A program made the position numbers and the translations under genes. DNA of 7,112 nt, taken from NCBI GenBank assembly GCA_023701085.1, contig JAMPXR010000126.1, forward strand, positions 1 to 7,112, written 5' to 3'. Shown one piece after another: positions 1 through 6,434 of the stretch (its first letter is position 1; each line of letters begins with the position of its first letter). The notes beneath the pieces were generated by a model. The model was given only the letters and a program-made list of their open reading frames with translations, ran no database searches and had not been told where the DNA came from. This DNA is from Ramlibacter sp. (GTDB lineage: Bacteria > Pseudomonadota > Gammaproteobacteria > Burkholderiales > Burkholderiaceae_C).

Positions 1-564
1 CTCGCCGTCGTTGCGGCACATCACGATCAGCAGCCGGCACGCCGGGTGGGCCGCGCCGCTGATGAACCACTTGCGGCCGTTGATCACCAGCTGGCCGCCC
101 TCGCGGCGCACGGCCGTCTGCAGGTTGGTGGGGTCGGACGATGCGACGTCGGGCTCCGACATCGCGAAGGCCGAGCGGATCCGCCCTTCCAGCAGCGGCG
201 CCAGCCACTGCCGCCGCTGCTGCGGCGATGCGTACAACTGCAGCAGCTCCATGTTGCCGCTGTCGGGCGCACTGCAGTTGAAGACCTCGGCGGACCAGGG
301 CAGCCGCCCCATGGCCTCGGCCAGCGGCGCGTAATCCAGGTTGCCCAGGCGCGTACCCGGCTCGTCGTCGCGCAGGCCCGGCAGGCACATGTTCCACAGC
401 CCCTCGGCGCGCGCGAGGTCCTTCAGGTCCTGCATGAACGGCGGGGGCACGCCCTCTCTGGCGCAGCGGTGCCACGCGCCGTTGTGCGGCAGCACGAAGC
501 GCTCGATGAAGGCCTCGAGCTGCCGCAGGCGGTCGGCGGCAAGCGGCGATGGTTCGAAATTCAT
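1..564 (-). CDS. Acyl-CoA dehydrogenase, N-terminal half (partial at left edge)
   Basis: The first 188 codons of an acyl-CoA dehydrogenase are visible; the reading frame is still open at base 1. These flavoenzymes oxidise acyl-CoA to trans-2-enoyl-CoA and pass electrons to electron-transfer flavoprotein. Residues 1-120 look like the helical N-terminal domain. The middle beta domain begins with FAMSEPDVASSDPTN (133-147), the FAD/substrate-binding signature, followed by LVINGRKWFISGA (159-171). The exact wording of these motifs resembles the ACAD10/ACAD11-like subgroup more than short-chain enzymes; this is inference. The full protein should be about 400 residues, so the catalytic base and C-terminal domain lie outside the window. 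The ATG at 562-564 is chosen because an in-frame TAA lies only 9 nt upstream (574-576) and the N-terminus matches family length. No Shine-Dalgarno sequence precedes it. It follows the debranching-like gene after 103 nt and may have its own promoter. The acyl substrate is unknown. Confidence 0.93.
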   Translation of the reverse strand, partial: MNFEPSPLAADRLRQLEAFIERFVLPHNGAWHRCAREGVPPPFMQDLKDLARAEGLWNMCLPGLRDDEPGTRLGNLDYAPLAEAMGRLPWSAEVFNCSAPDSGNMELLQLYASPQQRRQWLAPLLEGRIRSAFAMSEPDVASSDPTNLQTAVRREGGQLVINGRKWFISGAAHPACRLLIVMCRNDGE

Positions 565-579
565 CGGGCCAGCTTAGGG

Positions 580-637
580 GCGGCCCCCGCGCGCCGGTCT
601 GATCTCGGTCAAGCTTTCCGGCGCGGGGCGCGGCCGC
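580..637. repeat. GC-rich imperfect inverted repeat between two genes
   Basis: Two arms, 580-597 and 618-637, flank a 20-nt loop. The inner part pairs perfectly over 8 bp (CGCGCCGG at 590-597 with CCGGCGCG at 618-625). The outer part pairs over 6 bp (GCGGCC at 580-585 with GGCCGC at 632-637). The bases between form an uneven GC-rich internal loop of four against six. No run of T follows on the minus strand, so it is not a classical intrinsic terminator. It could still slow or end transcription after the debranching-like gene, or fold in the leader of the acyl-CoA dehydrogenase gene. Confidence 0.55.
599..612 (-). promoter_or_regulatory. Possible FNR/Anr-type operator upstream of acyl-CoA dehydrogenase
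   Basis: The minus strand reads TTGACCGAGATCAG, against the FNR/Anr consensus TTGAT-N4-ATCAA. Each half-site matches four of five bases, with the right N4 spacing. The centre (605.5) lies 41.5 nt from the A of the ATG at 564, and the sequence occupies the loop of the inverted repeat. A weak -10-like TAAGCT (minus strand, 571-576) lies just before the gene. One site found by eye with two mismatches can arise by chance, so this is tentative. Confidence 0.3.
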
Positions 638-667
638 TGTCGCCAAGGAGTCTCCCAGCCCGGTCGG

Positions 668-2839
668 CTATGCCACCACCGTGACCCGCACCTGCGCATC
701 CTTGCGCACCACCTCGATGCCCACGTTGCGCTCGTAGCGCTGCAGCAGCAGGTCGGCGCTGGGGCCCGGCGCGCCCAGCCGGGTGATCCTGATCCAGTCG
801 ATGAACGGCGGCAGCCGCGGCGTGTGCAACTTGATCTCGCACGGGCCGGCCTCGATGTCGAGTCCGAGACAGGCCTGCAGCATGCCGAACACGGCGGCGG
901 CGGCCCAGGCCTGCGGCGAGCAGGCGACCGGGTACAGCGTGGGTCCGGCGCCCGAGCGCCGCGGGAAGCCGCAGAACAATTCGGGCAGGCGGTGCGAGCC
1001 AAAGTGCAGGCTGGCGTCGAAGGTGCTGGAGAGCAGCTGCATCGCGCTTTCGGTGCGCCCATAGCGCGCCATTCCCGCGGCGATCAGGGCGTTGTCGTGG
1101 GGCCAGATCGAACCGTTGTGATAGGACATCGGGTTGTAGCGCGCCGTCCCCGAAGCGATCGTGCGTATGCCCCAGCCGCTGAAGAAGCGGTGGCCCATCA
1201 GCCCGTCCATGATGCGCGGCGCATGCTCGTCCGACGCGATCCCGCTCCACAGCGTGTGTCCCGCGTTCGACGATGCGACCTTGCACTGCTGCTTGCCGGC
1301 GTCCAGCGCGATCGCATAGCTGCCGATCTCCTCACACCAGAACGCGTCCTGGAAGCGCAGGCGCAGCTGCTGCGCCTGCAGTTCCAGACGCTGTGCCAGC
1401 CGCGGCTCGTCCATCAGGCGCGCCAGGGCGGCCGCGGACAGCTTGCCTTCGTACACGTAGCCCTGCACTTCGCACAGCGCGATCGGCGCGTCGGCCAGCC
1501 GGCCGTCGGCGTGGAACACGGAGTCGCCCGAGTCTTTCCATCCCTGCTGCACCAGCCCTTCCGCGCTGCGGCGCGAATACTCCACGAATCCGTCGCCATC
1601 GGCGTCGCCCCACTGGTCGATCCATTCCAGGGCCATGCGCACGTTCGGCCACAGGCTGCGCACCAGCGCCAGGTCCCCGGTGCGCCGGTAGTATGCGGCC
1701 GCGAGCACCAGGAACAGCGGCGTGGAGTCCACCGAGCCGTAATAGCGGCCGAACGGGATCTCGCGGGTCTGCGCCATTTCGCCGCGGCGCGCCTCGTGCA
1801 GGATCTTGCCCGGCTCGGCGTCGTTCTGCGAATCGAGCGCCGTGGCCTGGCTGGCCGCCAGGTAGCTGAGCACGCCGCGCGCCAACGACGGATCGACCCA
1901 CAGGTACTCCAACGCGGTGATGATCCCGTCGCGCCCGAACGCGGTGGAAAACCAGGGCACGCCCGCGTAGGGATAGGGGCCGGTCGGCAGCCGGGTGGTC
2001 AGCATCGAGAGATCGGACACGGACCGGTCCAGCCACAGGTTGACCAGCGGGTTGGAGGTGACCACCGCGCACTGGCCGGCCAGCCAGGCCCGTCGTGCCG
2101 CATTGTTCTCGCCCAGCGCGGTCTCGTAGGAGACACGGGTGGGCGGCGGTTCATCGTCGGATTCGCACAGGACCGTGCAGTAGAGATGGCGCTCGGTGCC
2201 CGGTTCCAGCTGAAGGTCGAAGACGGCCCGGCCCGCGTCGATGGAGGTCGGCGCGGGATCGAAATGGATGCGCGTGCGGCGCAAGCGTTTGTCACGGCCC
2301 AGGTAGGGCAGCACGACGCCGTGCGCCGACACCTCGGGCTGCAGCCGGTCGCCACGGCGCTCGCGCTTCATGCCCCGCACCTCGAACAGGTCCACGAAAT
2401 CCGCGTCGAACGCGAACTCCAGCCGGACGGCGGCGCTTTCGGTGCCGTGATGGGACACCCGGATGTGCTCGTGGCACGCGCCCTGCCACAGCAGTTTGGC
2501 GCGGAAGATGTGCAAGGTGCCCTTGGCCAGCGGCCCGCGACCGCCGCGGCCCGGCAGGTCCGGGTTCATCAGGTCGATCACCAGCAGGCTGTTGGCTTCC
2601 TCCACCGACGCGCCCAGGTGCAGCGGACGCACGCCGTCGATCAGCAGTTCCTGGTGCGACAGGAAGCGCGTGTCGTTGTGGTACACACCCTCCTTGCCCG
2701 GCACCAGCGCCTGGATGTCGCCGAAACGGTCGAACATCGCGAAGGTCTGGTCGTTCTTCAGGACCTGCGGCTGTTCCTCGGGACTGGCCGAGGTCGCGGC
2801 CACATACCACTTGTCGTCGATCTGGATCTTCTGCGGCAT
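668..2839 (-). CDS. Amylo-alpha-1,6-glucosidase / glycogen-debranching-like protein
   Basis: This intact 723-residue protein belongs to the bacterial family annotated as amylo-alpha-1,6-glucosidase. An N-terminal beta-rich domain of the GDE_N_bis type covers roughly residues 25-225, with FDRFGDIQ and GVYHNDTRFLS near its start. An (alpha/alpha)6-barrel domain of the GDE_C / MGH1-like type covers roughly 260-660. Barrel hallmarks are PWFSTAFGRDGIITALEYL (295-313), GWKDSGDSV (433-441), YHNGSIWPHDNALIAAG (573-589) and CSPQAWAAA (640-648). The acidic residues in FGRDG and WKDSGDS lie where the catalytic and substrate-binding residues of these barrels usually sit. There is no signal peptide or membrane segment, so it is probably cytoplasmic. 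The ATG is preceded by GAGGA at 6-nt spacing, and the gene begins 12 nt after the glycosyltransferase stop, so the two are almost certainly co-translated. The true substrate (glycogen branch, trehalose-like or another glucoside) cannot be told from sequence; true debranching activity is unproven for this family. Confidence 0.9.
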   Translation of the reverse strand: MPQKIQIDDKWYVAATSASPEEQPQVLKNDQTFAMFDRFGDIQALVPGKEGVYHNDTRFLSHQELLIDGVRPLHLGASVEEANSLLVIDLMNPDLPGRGGRGPLAKGTLHIFRAKLLWQGACHEHIRVSHHGTESAAVRLEFAFDADFVDLFEVRGMKRERRGDRLQPEVSAHGVVLPYLGRDKRLRRTRIHFDPAPTSIDAGRAVFDLQLEPGTERHLYCTVLCESDDEPPPTRVSYETALGENNAARRAWLAGQCAVVTSNPLVNLWLDRSVSDLSMLTTRLPTGPYPYAGVPWFSTAFGRDGIITALEYLWVDPSLARGVLSYLAASQATALDSQNDAEPGKILHEARRGEMAQTREIPFGRYYGSVDSTPLFLVLAAAYYRRTGDLALVRSLWPNVRMALEWIDQWGDADGDGFVEYSRRSAEGLVQQGWKDSGDSVFHADGRLADAPIALCEVQGYVYEGKLSAAALARLMDEPRLAQRLELQAQQLRLRFQDAFWCEEIGSYAIALDAGKQQCKVASSNAGHTLWSGIASDEHAPRIMDGLMGHRFFSGWGIRTIASGTARYNPMSYHNGSIWPHDNALIAAGMARYGRTESAMQLLSSTFDASLHFGSHRLPELFCGFPRRSGAGPTLYPVACSPQAWAAAAVFGMLQACLGLDIEAGPCEIKLHTPRLPPFIDWIRITRLGAPGPSADLLLQRYERNVGIEVVRKDAQVRVTVVA

Positions 2840-2851
2840 GCCGCTTCCTCA

Positions 2852-3910
2852 TTAGGCGACGGCGTCGGACTTCAGCGCGGGACCGCGCGCCTGAACCAGC
2901 TGGCGATAGACGTCCAGGTACTGCCGCGCCATGACGCGGGCGGCGAAACGCTGCTCGAACACCGCGCGGCAGCGCAGGCGGTCTATGCGATCGACATTCC
3001 TCGCCGAGGCGATGGCCTGCTCCTGGTTCTCGACGACGAAGCCGGTCACCCCATGGTCGACGATCTCGGGCACCGAACCGTGCCGATACGCGATCACCGG
3101 CGTGCCGCAGGCCATGGCCTCGATCATCACCAGGCCGAACGGCTCGGGCCAGTCGATCGGCATCAGCAGCGCCCGCGCGTTGCCGATGAAATCGTTCTTC
3201 GCCTCCTCGCCGATCTCCCCGACGAAGGTCACCAGCGGGTCGTCCAGGAGCGGCTCGATGGTCGACTCGAAATAGGCGCGGTCGGCGGGATCGACCTTGG
3301 CCGCGATGCGCAGCGGCGCGCCGCAGGCCCTGGCGATCTCGATCGCCCGGTCGGCGCGTTTCTCGGGGGAGATGCGGCCGACGAACGCGAAGTAGTCCTG
3401 GGGCCGCGCGTGCAGCGAGTACATGCCGGCCGGCAGGCCGTGGTGCACCGTCGCGCGCCAGTTGGCCCACGGCACTGGCGCGCGCTGGCTGTTCGAAATC
3501 GAGACCATCGGATGGCTGGCGAAACGACGGAACAGCGGCTTGAGATCCGGCAAATCCAGCCGGCCGTGCGGCGTGGACAGGCAGGGGGTGGCGCACCGCC
3601 CCACCAACGCCAGCTGCAGGATGTCGATGTGGAAATGGATGATGTCGAAGCCGGGCGCCGCCTTGAGCAGCATGTCCATCATGATGGTGTGCCACACAAG
3701 CGGGTCGGGCCTGTGGGGGTCCAGTCGCAGCCCCCTGGGCACCACCGGCACCAGGCGGGCGGACGTAGCCGAGTCGCCGCTGGCGAACAGCGTGACCTCG
3801 TGCCCCATCCCGACGAGCGCCTCGGTGAGGTAGGAAACCACCCGTTCCGTGCCGCCATAGGCGCGCGGCGGCACGCTTTCGTACAAGGGCGCGACCTGGG
3901 CAATCTTCAC
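2852..3910 (-). CDS. Family 4 glycosyltransferase (GT-B fold)
   Basis: A 352-residue retaining glycosyltransferase of the GT4 type, which moves a sugar from a nucleotide-sugar donor to an acceptor. The N-terminal Rossmann domain has KIAQVAPLYESVPPRAYGGT (2-21), with the glycine-rich loop YGGTERVV and then GHEVTLFASGDS (36-47). The C-terminal donor domain starts near FAFVGRISPEKRADRAIEIA (175-194). It carries the E-X7-E motif in EPFGLVMIEAMACGTPVIA (256-274; Glu256 and Glu264), followed by GSVPEIVDHGVTGFVV (278-293). No signal peptide or transmembrane helix is evident, so it is cytosolic or peripheral. The start is GTG at 3908-3910, set by AGGAG 10 nt upstream and by the usual beginning of the family; the next in-frame ATG (residue 35) would delete the nucleotide-binding loop. 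The frame stays open far upstream, but that part translates to arginine/alanine-rich non-protein-like sequence overlapping matB in another frame. The pairing with the debranching-like gene suggests work on an alpha-glucan or a glucosylated compatible solute; this is inference. Confidence 0.9.
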   Translation of the reverse strand: MKIAQVAPLYESVPPRAYGGTERVVSYLTEALVGMGHEVTLFASGDSATSARLVPVVPRGLRLDPHRPDPLVWHTIMMDMLLKAAPGFDIIHFHIDILQLALVGRCATPCLSTPHGRLDLPDLKPLFRRFASHPMVSISNSQRAPVPWANWRATVHHGLPAGMYSLHARPQDYFAFVGRISPEKRADRAIEIARACGAPLRIAAKVDPADRAYFESTIEPLLDDPLVTFVGEIGEEAKNDFIGNARALLMPIDWPEPFGLVMIEAMACGTPVIAYRHGSVPEIVDHGVTGFVVENQEQAIASARNVDRIDRLRCRAVFEQRFAARVMARQYLDVYRQLVQARGPALKSDAVA

Positions 3911-4077
3911 GGGGCTTTCTCTCCTGGCGGTGGGCAGTCGAGCTGCGCGCCGGAAGAGCCTGGGCCAGCCTGCGGATGCTGCGCAGCACCACCTGGACTT
4001 GAACTTATCGCCTGTGCCTGCCGCCAGGTGTAGGACAAGTCCCCGTGATGGCCGCGCCAGCGCCGCCGCGCACCGCT
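3911..4077 (-). promoter_or_regulatory. Intergenic region, putative promoter of the glycosyltransferase/debranching-like pair
   Basis: The 167 nt between the matB stop and the glycosyltransferase start hold no gene. Seen on the minus strand is a weak sigma70-like pair, TACACC (4032-4027) and GATAAG (4009-4004), with a 17-nt spacer. TTGTCC (4038-4033) lies next to it and forms the near-palindrome GGACTTGTCC (4042-4033). A perfect 12-bp palindrome, TGCTGCGCAGCA, lies at 3977-3988. There are also two short inverted repeats: CACCTGG (3990-3996) with CCAGGTG (4024-4030), and GGACTT (3995-4000) with AAGTCC (4037-4042). No stem followed by a T-run is seen, so an intrinsic terminator for matB is not evident. 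The promoter match is weak (3/6 and 4/6). Confidence 0.3.
3919..3925 (-). promoter_or_regulatory. Ribosome binding site fixing the GTG start of the glycosyltransferase
   Basis: The minus strand reads AGGAGAG, a good Shine-Dalgarno match. It ends 8 nt before GTG (3910-3908), where the conserved family N-terminus begins. It decides the start because there is no ATG near the beginning of the conserved domain. Confidence 0.7.
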
Positions 4078-5616
4078 TCAGGTAAACAGCTGCTTGTGCT
4101 GCTCGCGCAGCAGGTTCTTCTGGACTTTCCCCATGGCGTTGCGCGGCAGTTCGTTCACCACGAAGCAGCGCTTCGGTATCTTGAAATTCGCCAGCTGCGA
4201 CTTGAGTTTCGCGACGATGTGCTCGGCGTCGAGCCGCACGCCCGGCTTGGCGATCACGACGGCCACGCCCACTTCGCCGAAATCCGGATGGGGCACCCCC
4301 ACCAGTGCGCTCTCGGCCACGCCCGGCAGCTCGTTGATGTAACCCTCGACTTCCGCCGGATACACGTTGTAGCCGCCGCTGATGATCAGGTCCTTGCTGC
4401 GCCCCACGATGGTGACATAGCCGAGCTCGTCCACCTTGCCCACGTCGCCGGTCCTGAACCAGCCATCCGCGGTGAACTCCTCGGCCGTTTTTTCCGGCAT
4501 GCGCCAGTAGCCCTTGAACACGTTCGGACCGGCCACTTCGATGCCGCCGATCTCGCCGGCCGGCAGCTCGCGCCCATCGTCGCCGCGAACGCGCAGGCCC
4601 ACGCCGGGCAAGGGAAAGCCGACGGTGCCGCCGCGGCGCTCGCCGGCCGCGGCATGGTAGGGATTGGACGTGAGCATGATGGTCTCGCTCATGCCGTAGC
4701 GCTCCAGAATGGTGTGGCCGGTGCGGTCCCGCCATTCGTTGAAGGTCTCCAGCAACAGCGGCGCCGACCCCGAGATGAACAGCCGCATGTGGCTTGCCGC
4801 CTCTCGGTTCAGCGCGGGCTGCGCCAGCATCCGCACGTACAGCGTCGGCACGCCCATGAAGACAGTGGCTTCGCTCATCTTGCGGATCACGAAGTCCGGG
4901 TCGAACTTGCCGAGCCAGACCATCCTGCTGCCATTGAGCAAGGCGCCGTGGATCGCGACGAACAGGCCGTGCACGTGGAAGATCGGCAAGGCGTGGATCA
5001 GCACGTCGTCGCCCTCGGCGGGACTTCTCCAGCCCCAGTAATCCTTCAGCACACGGGCGTTGGACAGCAGGTTGCCGTGCGTGAGCATCGCGCCTTTGCT
5101 GCGGCCGGTGGTGCCGCTGGTGTAGACGATGGCGGCAAGGTCGTCGGCCTTCTTAGGAGACGGCTCGTGCCGGTCGCCGTAGTGCGCCGCGCGGGCCAGC
5201 AGCGTGCCGCTGCGGTCGTCGTCGAGCGTGAAGACATGGCGGCTGCCGGTCTTGAACGCGATCTTGCTGACCCAGCCGAAGTTGGATGCGCTGCACACGA
5301 CGACGGCCGGCTGCGCATTGCCCAGGAAGTATTCGATCTCGGCGCCGCGGTAGGCGGTGTTGAGCGGCAGGTACACATAGCCCGCGCGCAGCGTCGCGAG
5401 GTACAGCAGCATGGCCTCGACCGATTTTTCGACCTGCACGGCGACACGCGCGCCTTCGGGCAGCTTCAGCGATACGAGCAGGTTGGCGATCATCGCGGTC
5501 GCACGGTCCAGGTCGCGCCAGGAATAAACCAGCCCCGTGTCCGTCTCCACGGCGGGGGCATCGAGATCTGCGGGGAAAGCCGCGCGCAGCGCGGCAAAGA
5601 CGTTCTGGTCGCTCAT
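4078..5616 (-). CDS. matB: Malonyl-CoA synthetase (MatB-like acyl-CoA ligase)
   Basis: A 512-residue adenylate-forming ligase predicted to make malonyl-CoA from malonate, ATP and CoA via malonyl-AMP in the cytoplasm. Core motifs in order: phosphate loop YTSGTTGRSKGAMLTH (165-180); LPIFHVHGLFVA (210-221); MRLFISGSAPLL (277-288); ERYGMSETIMLTSNPY (305-320); GWFRTGD (385-391); hinge and A8 region GRSKDLIISGGYNVYPAEVE (405-424); and PRNAMGKVQKN (491-501) with the adenylation lysine Lys497. VEKSVEAMLLYLATLRAGYV (62-81), PLNTAY (84-89) and GPNVFKGYWRMPEKT (363-377) closely follow, from memory, the characterised Rhodopseudomonas palustris MatB, and length agrees. Specificity for malonate over methylmalonate or another short diacid is inferred. 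The ATG overlaps the TGA of the crotonase gene (ATGA), with only a weak AGGG-like site, so translation is probably coupled. Other acyl-CoA ligases share the core, but the malonate-type motifs make this call firm. Confidence 0.9.
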   Translation of the reverse strand: MSDQNVFAALRAAFPADLDAPAVETDTGLVYSWRDLDRATAMIANLLVSLKLPEGARVAVQVEKSVEAMLLYLATLRAGYVYLPLNTAYRGAEIEYFLGNAQPAVVVCSASNFGWVSKIAFKTGSRHVFTLDDDRSGTLLARAAHYGDRHEPSPKKADDLAAIVYTSGTTGRSKGAMLTHGNLLSNARVLKDYWGWRSPAEGDDVLIHALPIFHVHGLFVAIHGALLNGSRMVWLGKFDPDFVIRKMSEATVFMGVPTLYVRMLAQPALNREAASHMRLFISGSAPLLLETFNEWRDRTGHTILERYGMSETIMLTSNPYHAAAGERRGGTVGFPLPGVGLRVRGDDGRELPAGEIGGIEVAGPNVFKGYWRMPEKTAEEFTADGWFRTGDVGKVDELGYVTIVGRSKDLIISGGYNVYPAEVEGYINELPGVAESALVGVPHPDFGEVGVAVVIAKPGVRLDAEHIVAKLKSQLANFKIPKRCFVVNELPRNAMGKVQKNLLREQHKQLFT

Positions 5617-6419
5617 TTGTCGGTGCCCTGGAATACGGGCTTTCTCTTGTCGAGGAAGGCTGCGATGCCTTCACGGTGTTCGGCGCTGTCCGCGTAATGA
5701 TAAGCGCCCCCGATCGCCGGGCCGCCCTCGCGGCCGTGCGCGTCCCGCGCCCCAGGCTGCGGGGCCAGCGCGCGCAAGGTTTGCTTGTTCAGACGCGCTG
5801 CCTGCGGCGAAAGCGCCGCCACGCGCTGCGCGGCCGCCCAGGCCTGCGCCCGCACATCGGCGTCGGGCGCCACGCGATTGAGAAAGCCGCGGCTTTTCAT
5901 TTCGGACGCCGGCAGCACTGCGGCTTCCAGCAGCATTTCGCGCGCGGTGGCCTCGCCCGCGGCGCGAACGACGAGCTGCGCCTCGCGCGGCGCCATGGGA
6001 AAGCCGAGCTTGGCGATCGGCGCGCCGAAAGTGGCGGACTCGGCGGCGATGCGGATGTCGCAGCAGCTGGCAATCTCGAGTCCGGCGCCCATGCAGGCGC
6101 CTTCGATGCACGCAAGCACGGGCACATCGCACGCCAGCATGGCGGCCAGGGCGCCCCAGACATCGTTCTCGTGGAAATCGCGCAGATGCGCCTCGTTGAA
6201 GCGGAAATCGGGGTACTCGGAGATGTCGCCCCCAGCGCAGAAATTGCCCCCCTCGCCCTGCACCACGACGCAGCGCCACGGAGCGCCCGACTGAATCTTC
6301 TCGAAGACGTCGCGCAATTCCCGCCACATCGCGCGCGACATGGCGTTGAGCCTGCCCGGATGGGACAGCCGCACGAGCGCGAGAGGGCCTTCGCCGCCGA
6401 GAAGAATATGGCCGGGCAT
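5613..6419 (-). CDS. Crotonase-fold (enoyl-CoA hydratase/isomerase family) protein
   Basis: A 268-residue crotonase-superfamily protein of normal length; members use an oxyanion hole to stabilise a CoA-thioester enolate. The first oxyanion region is NFCAGGDISEY (59-69) and the second is IEGACMGAGLEIASCCDIRI (105-124). The family ending appears as EGIAAFLDKRKPVFQG (250-265). Glu115 in GAGLEIA corresponds to the first catalytic Glu (Glu144) of rat enoyl-CoA hydratase. The second (Glu164) is replaced by Ile135 in FGAPIAKLG, and MAPREA (142-147) stands where hydratases have the glycine-rich GAGGTQ stretch, so ordinary hydratase activity is doubtful. The residues reported for E. coli methylmalonyl-CoA decarboxylase (His66, Tyr140) also align to Gly64 and Met142, so that reaction is not supported either. 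The ATG is the earliest possible start: a TAG directly precedes it in frame. It starts 15 nt after the receptor gene and overlaps matB by four bases, so it likely acts on a CoA ester linked to that pathway. The reaction is unknown. Confidence 0.87.
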   Translation of the reverse strand: MPGHILLGGEGPLALVRLSHPGRLNAMSRAMWRELRDVFEKIQSGAPWRCVVVQGEGGNFCAGGDISEYPDFRFNEAHLRDFHENDVWGALAAMLACDVPVLACIEGACMGAGLEIASCCDIRIAAESATFGAPIAKLGFPMAPREAQLVVRAAGEATAREMLLEAAVLPASEMKSRGFLNRVAPDADVRAQAWAAAQRVAALSPQAARLNKQTLRALAPQPGARDAHGREGGPAIGGAYHYADSAEHREGIAAFLDKRKPVFQGTDK

Positions 6420-6434
6420 CTAGGTCGACGGCCC

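Noticed and set aside
638..667. A short GGAG-A-CTCC palindrome after the debranching-like stop as an intrinsic terminator
   Set aside because: The four-base arms are separated by one base, which cannot form a stable hairpin, and no T-run follows.
2832..2851. An ATG (2849-2851) overlapping the glycosyltransferase stop, as an alternative start for the debranching-like gene
   Set aside because: It is out of frame with the debranching-like protein. The ATG at 2839 is in frame and has GAGGA at correct spacing.
3990..4010. A tRNA T-arm-like GTTCAAGTCC on the minus strand
   Set aside because: The flanking bases do not form the required 5-bp stem and no anticodon or acceptor arm is found around it.
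824..4033. A 1069-codon open frame on the plus strand, opposite the debranching-like and glycosyltransferase genes
   Set aside because: Its translation is rich in Arg, Gly, Ala, His and Gln with no domain motif. It is antisense to two well-supported genes; high GC in third positions removes stops from the opposite frame. Its length is striking but explained by composition.
3911..4735. The extended upstream part of the glycosyltransferase frame (minus strand)
   Set aside because: The added residues are Arg/Ala/Gly-rich shadow sequence overlapping matB in another frame. The conserved family N-terminus and the AGGAG site place the start at the GTG at 3910.
4045..5697. A 550-codon open frame on the plus strand opposite matB
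   Set aside because: It has the same low-complexity composition, is fully antisense to the MatB gene with all its motifs, and has no recognisable fold.
5613..6419. Calling the crotonase a malonyl-/methylmalonyl-CoA decarboxylase because it neighbours matB
   Set aside because: The reported YgfG catalytic residues His66 and Tyr140 align to Gly64 and Met142, so sequence does not support the reaction.
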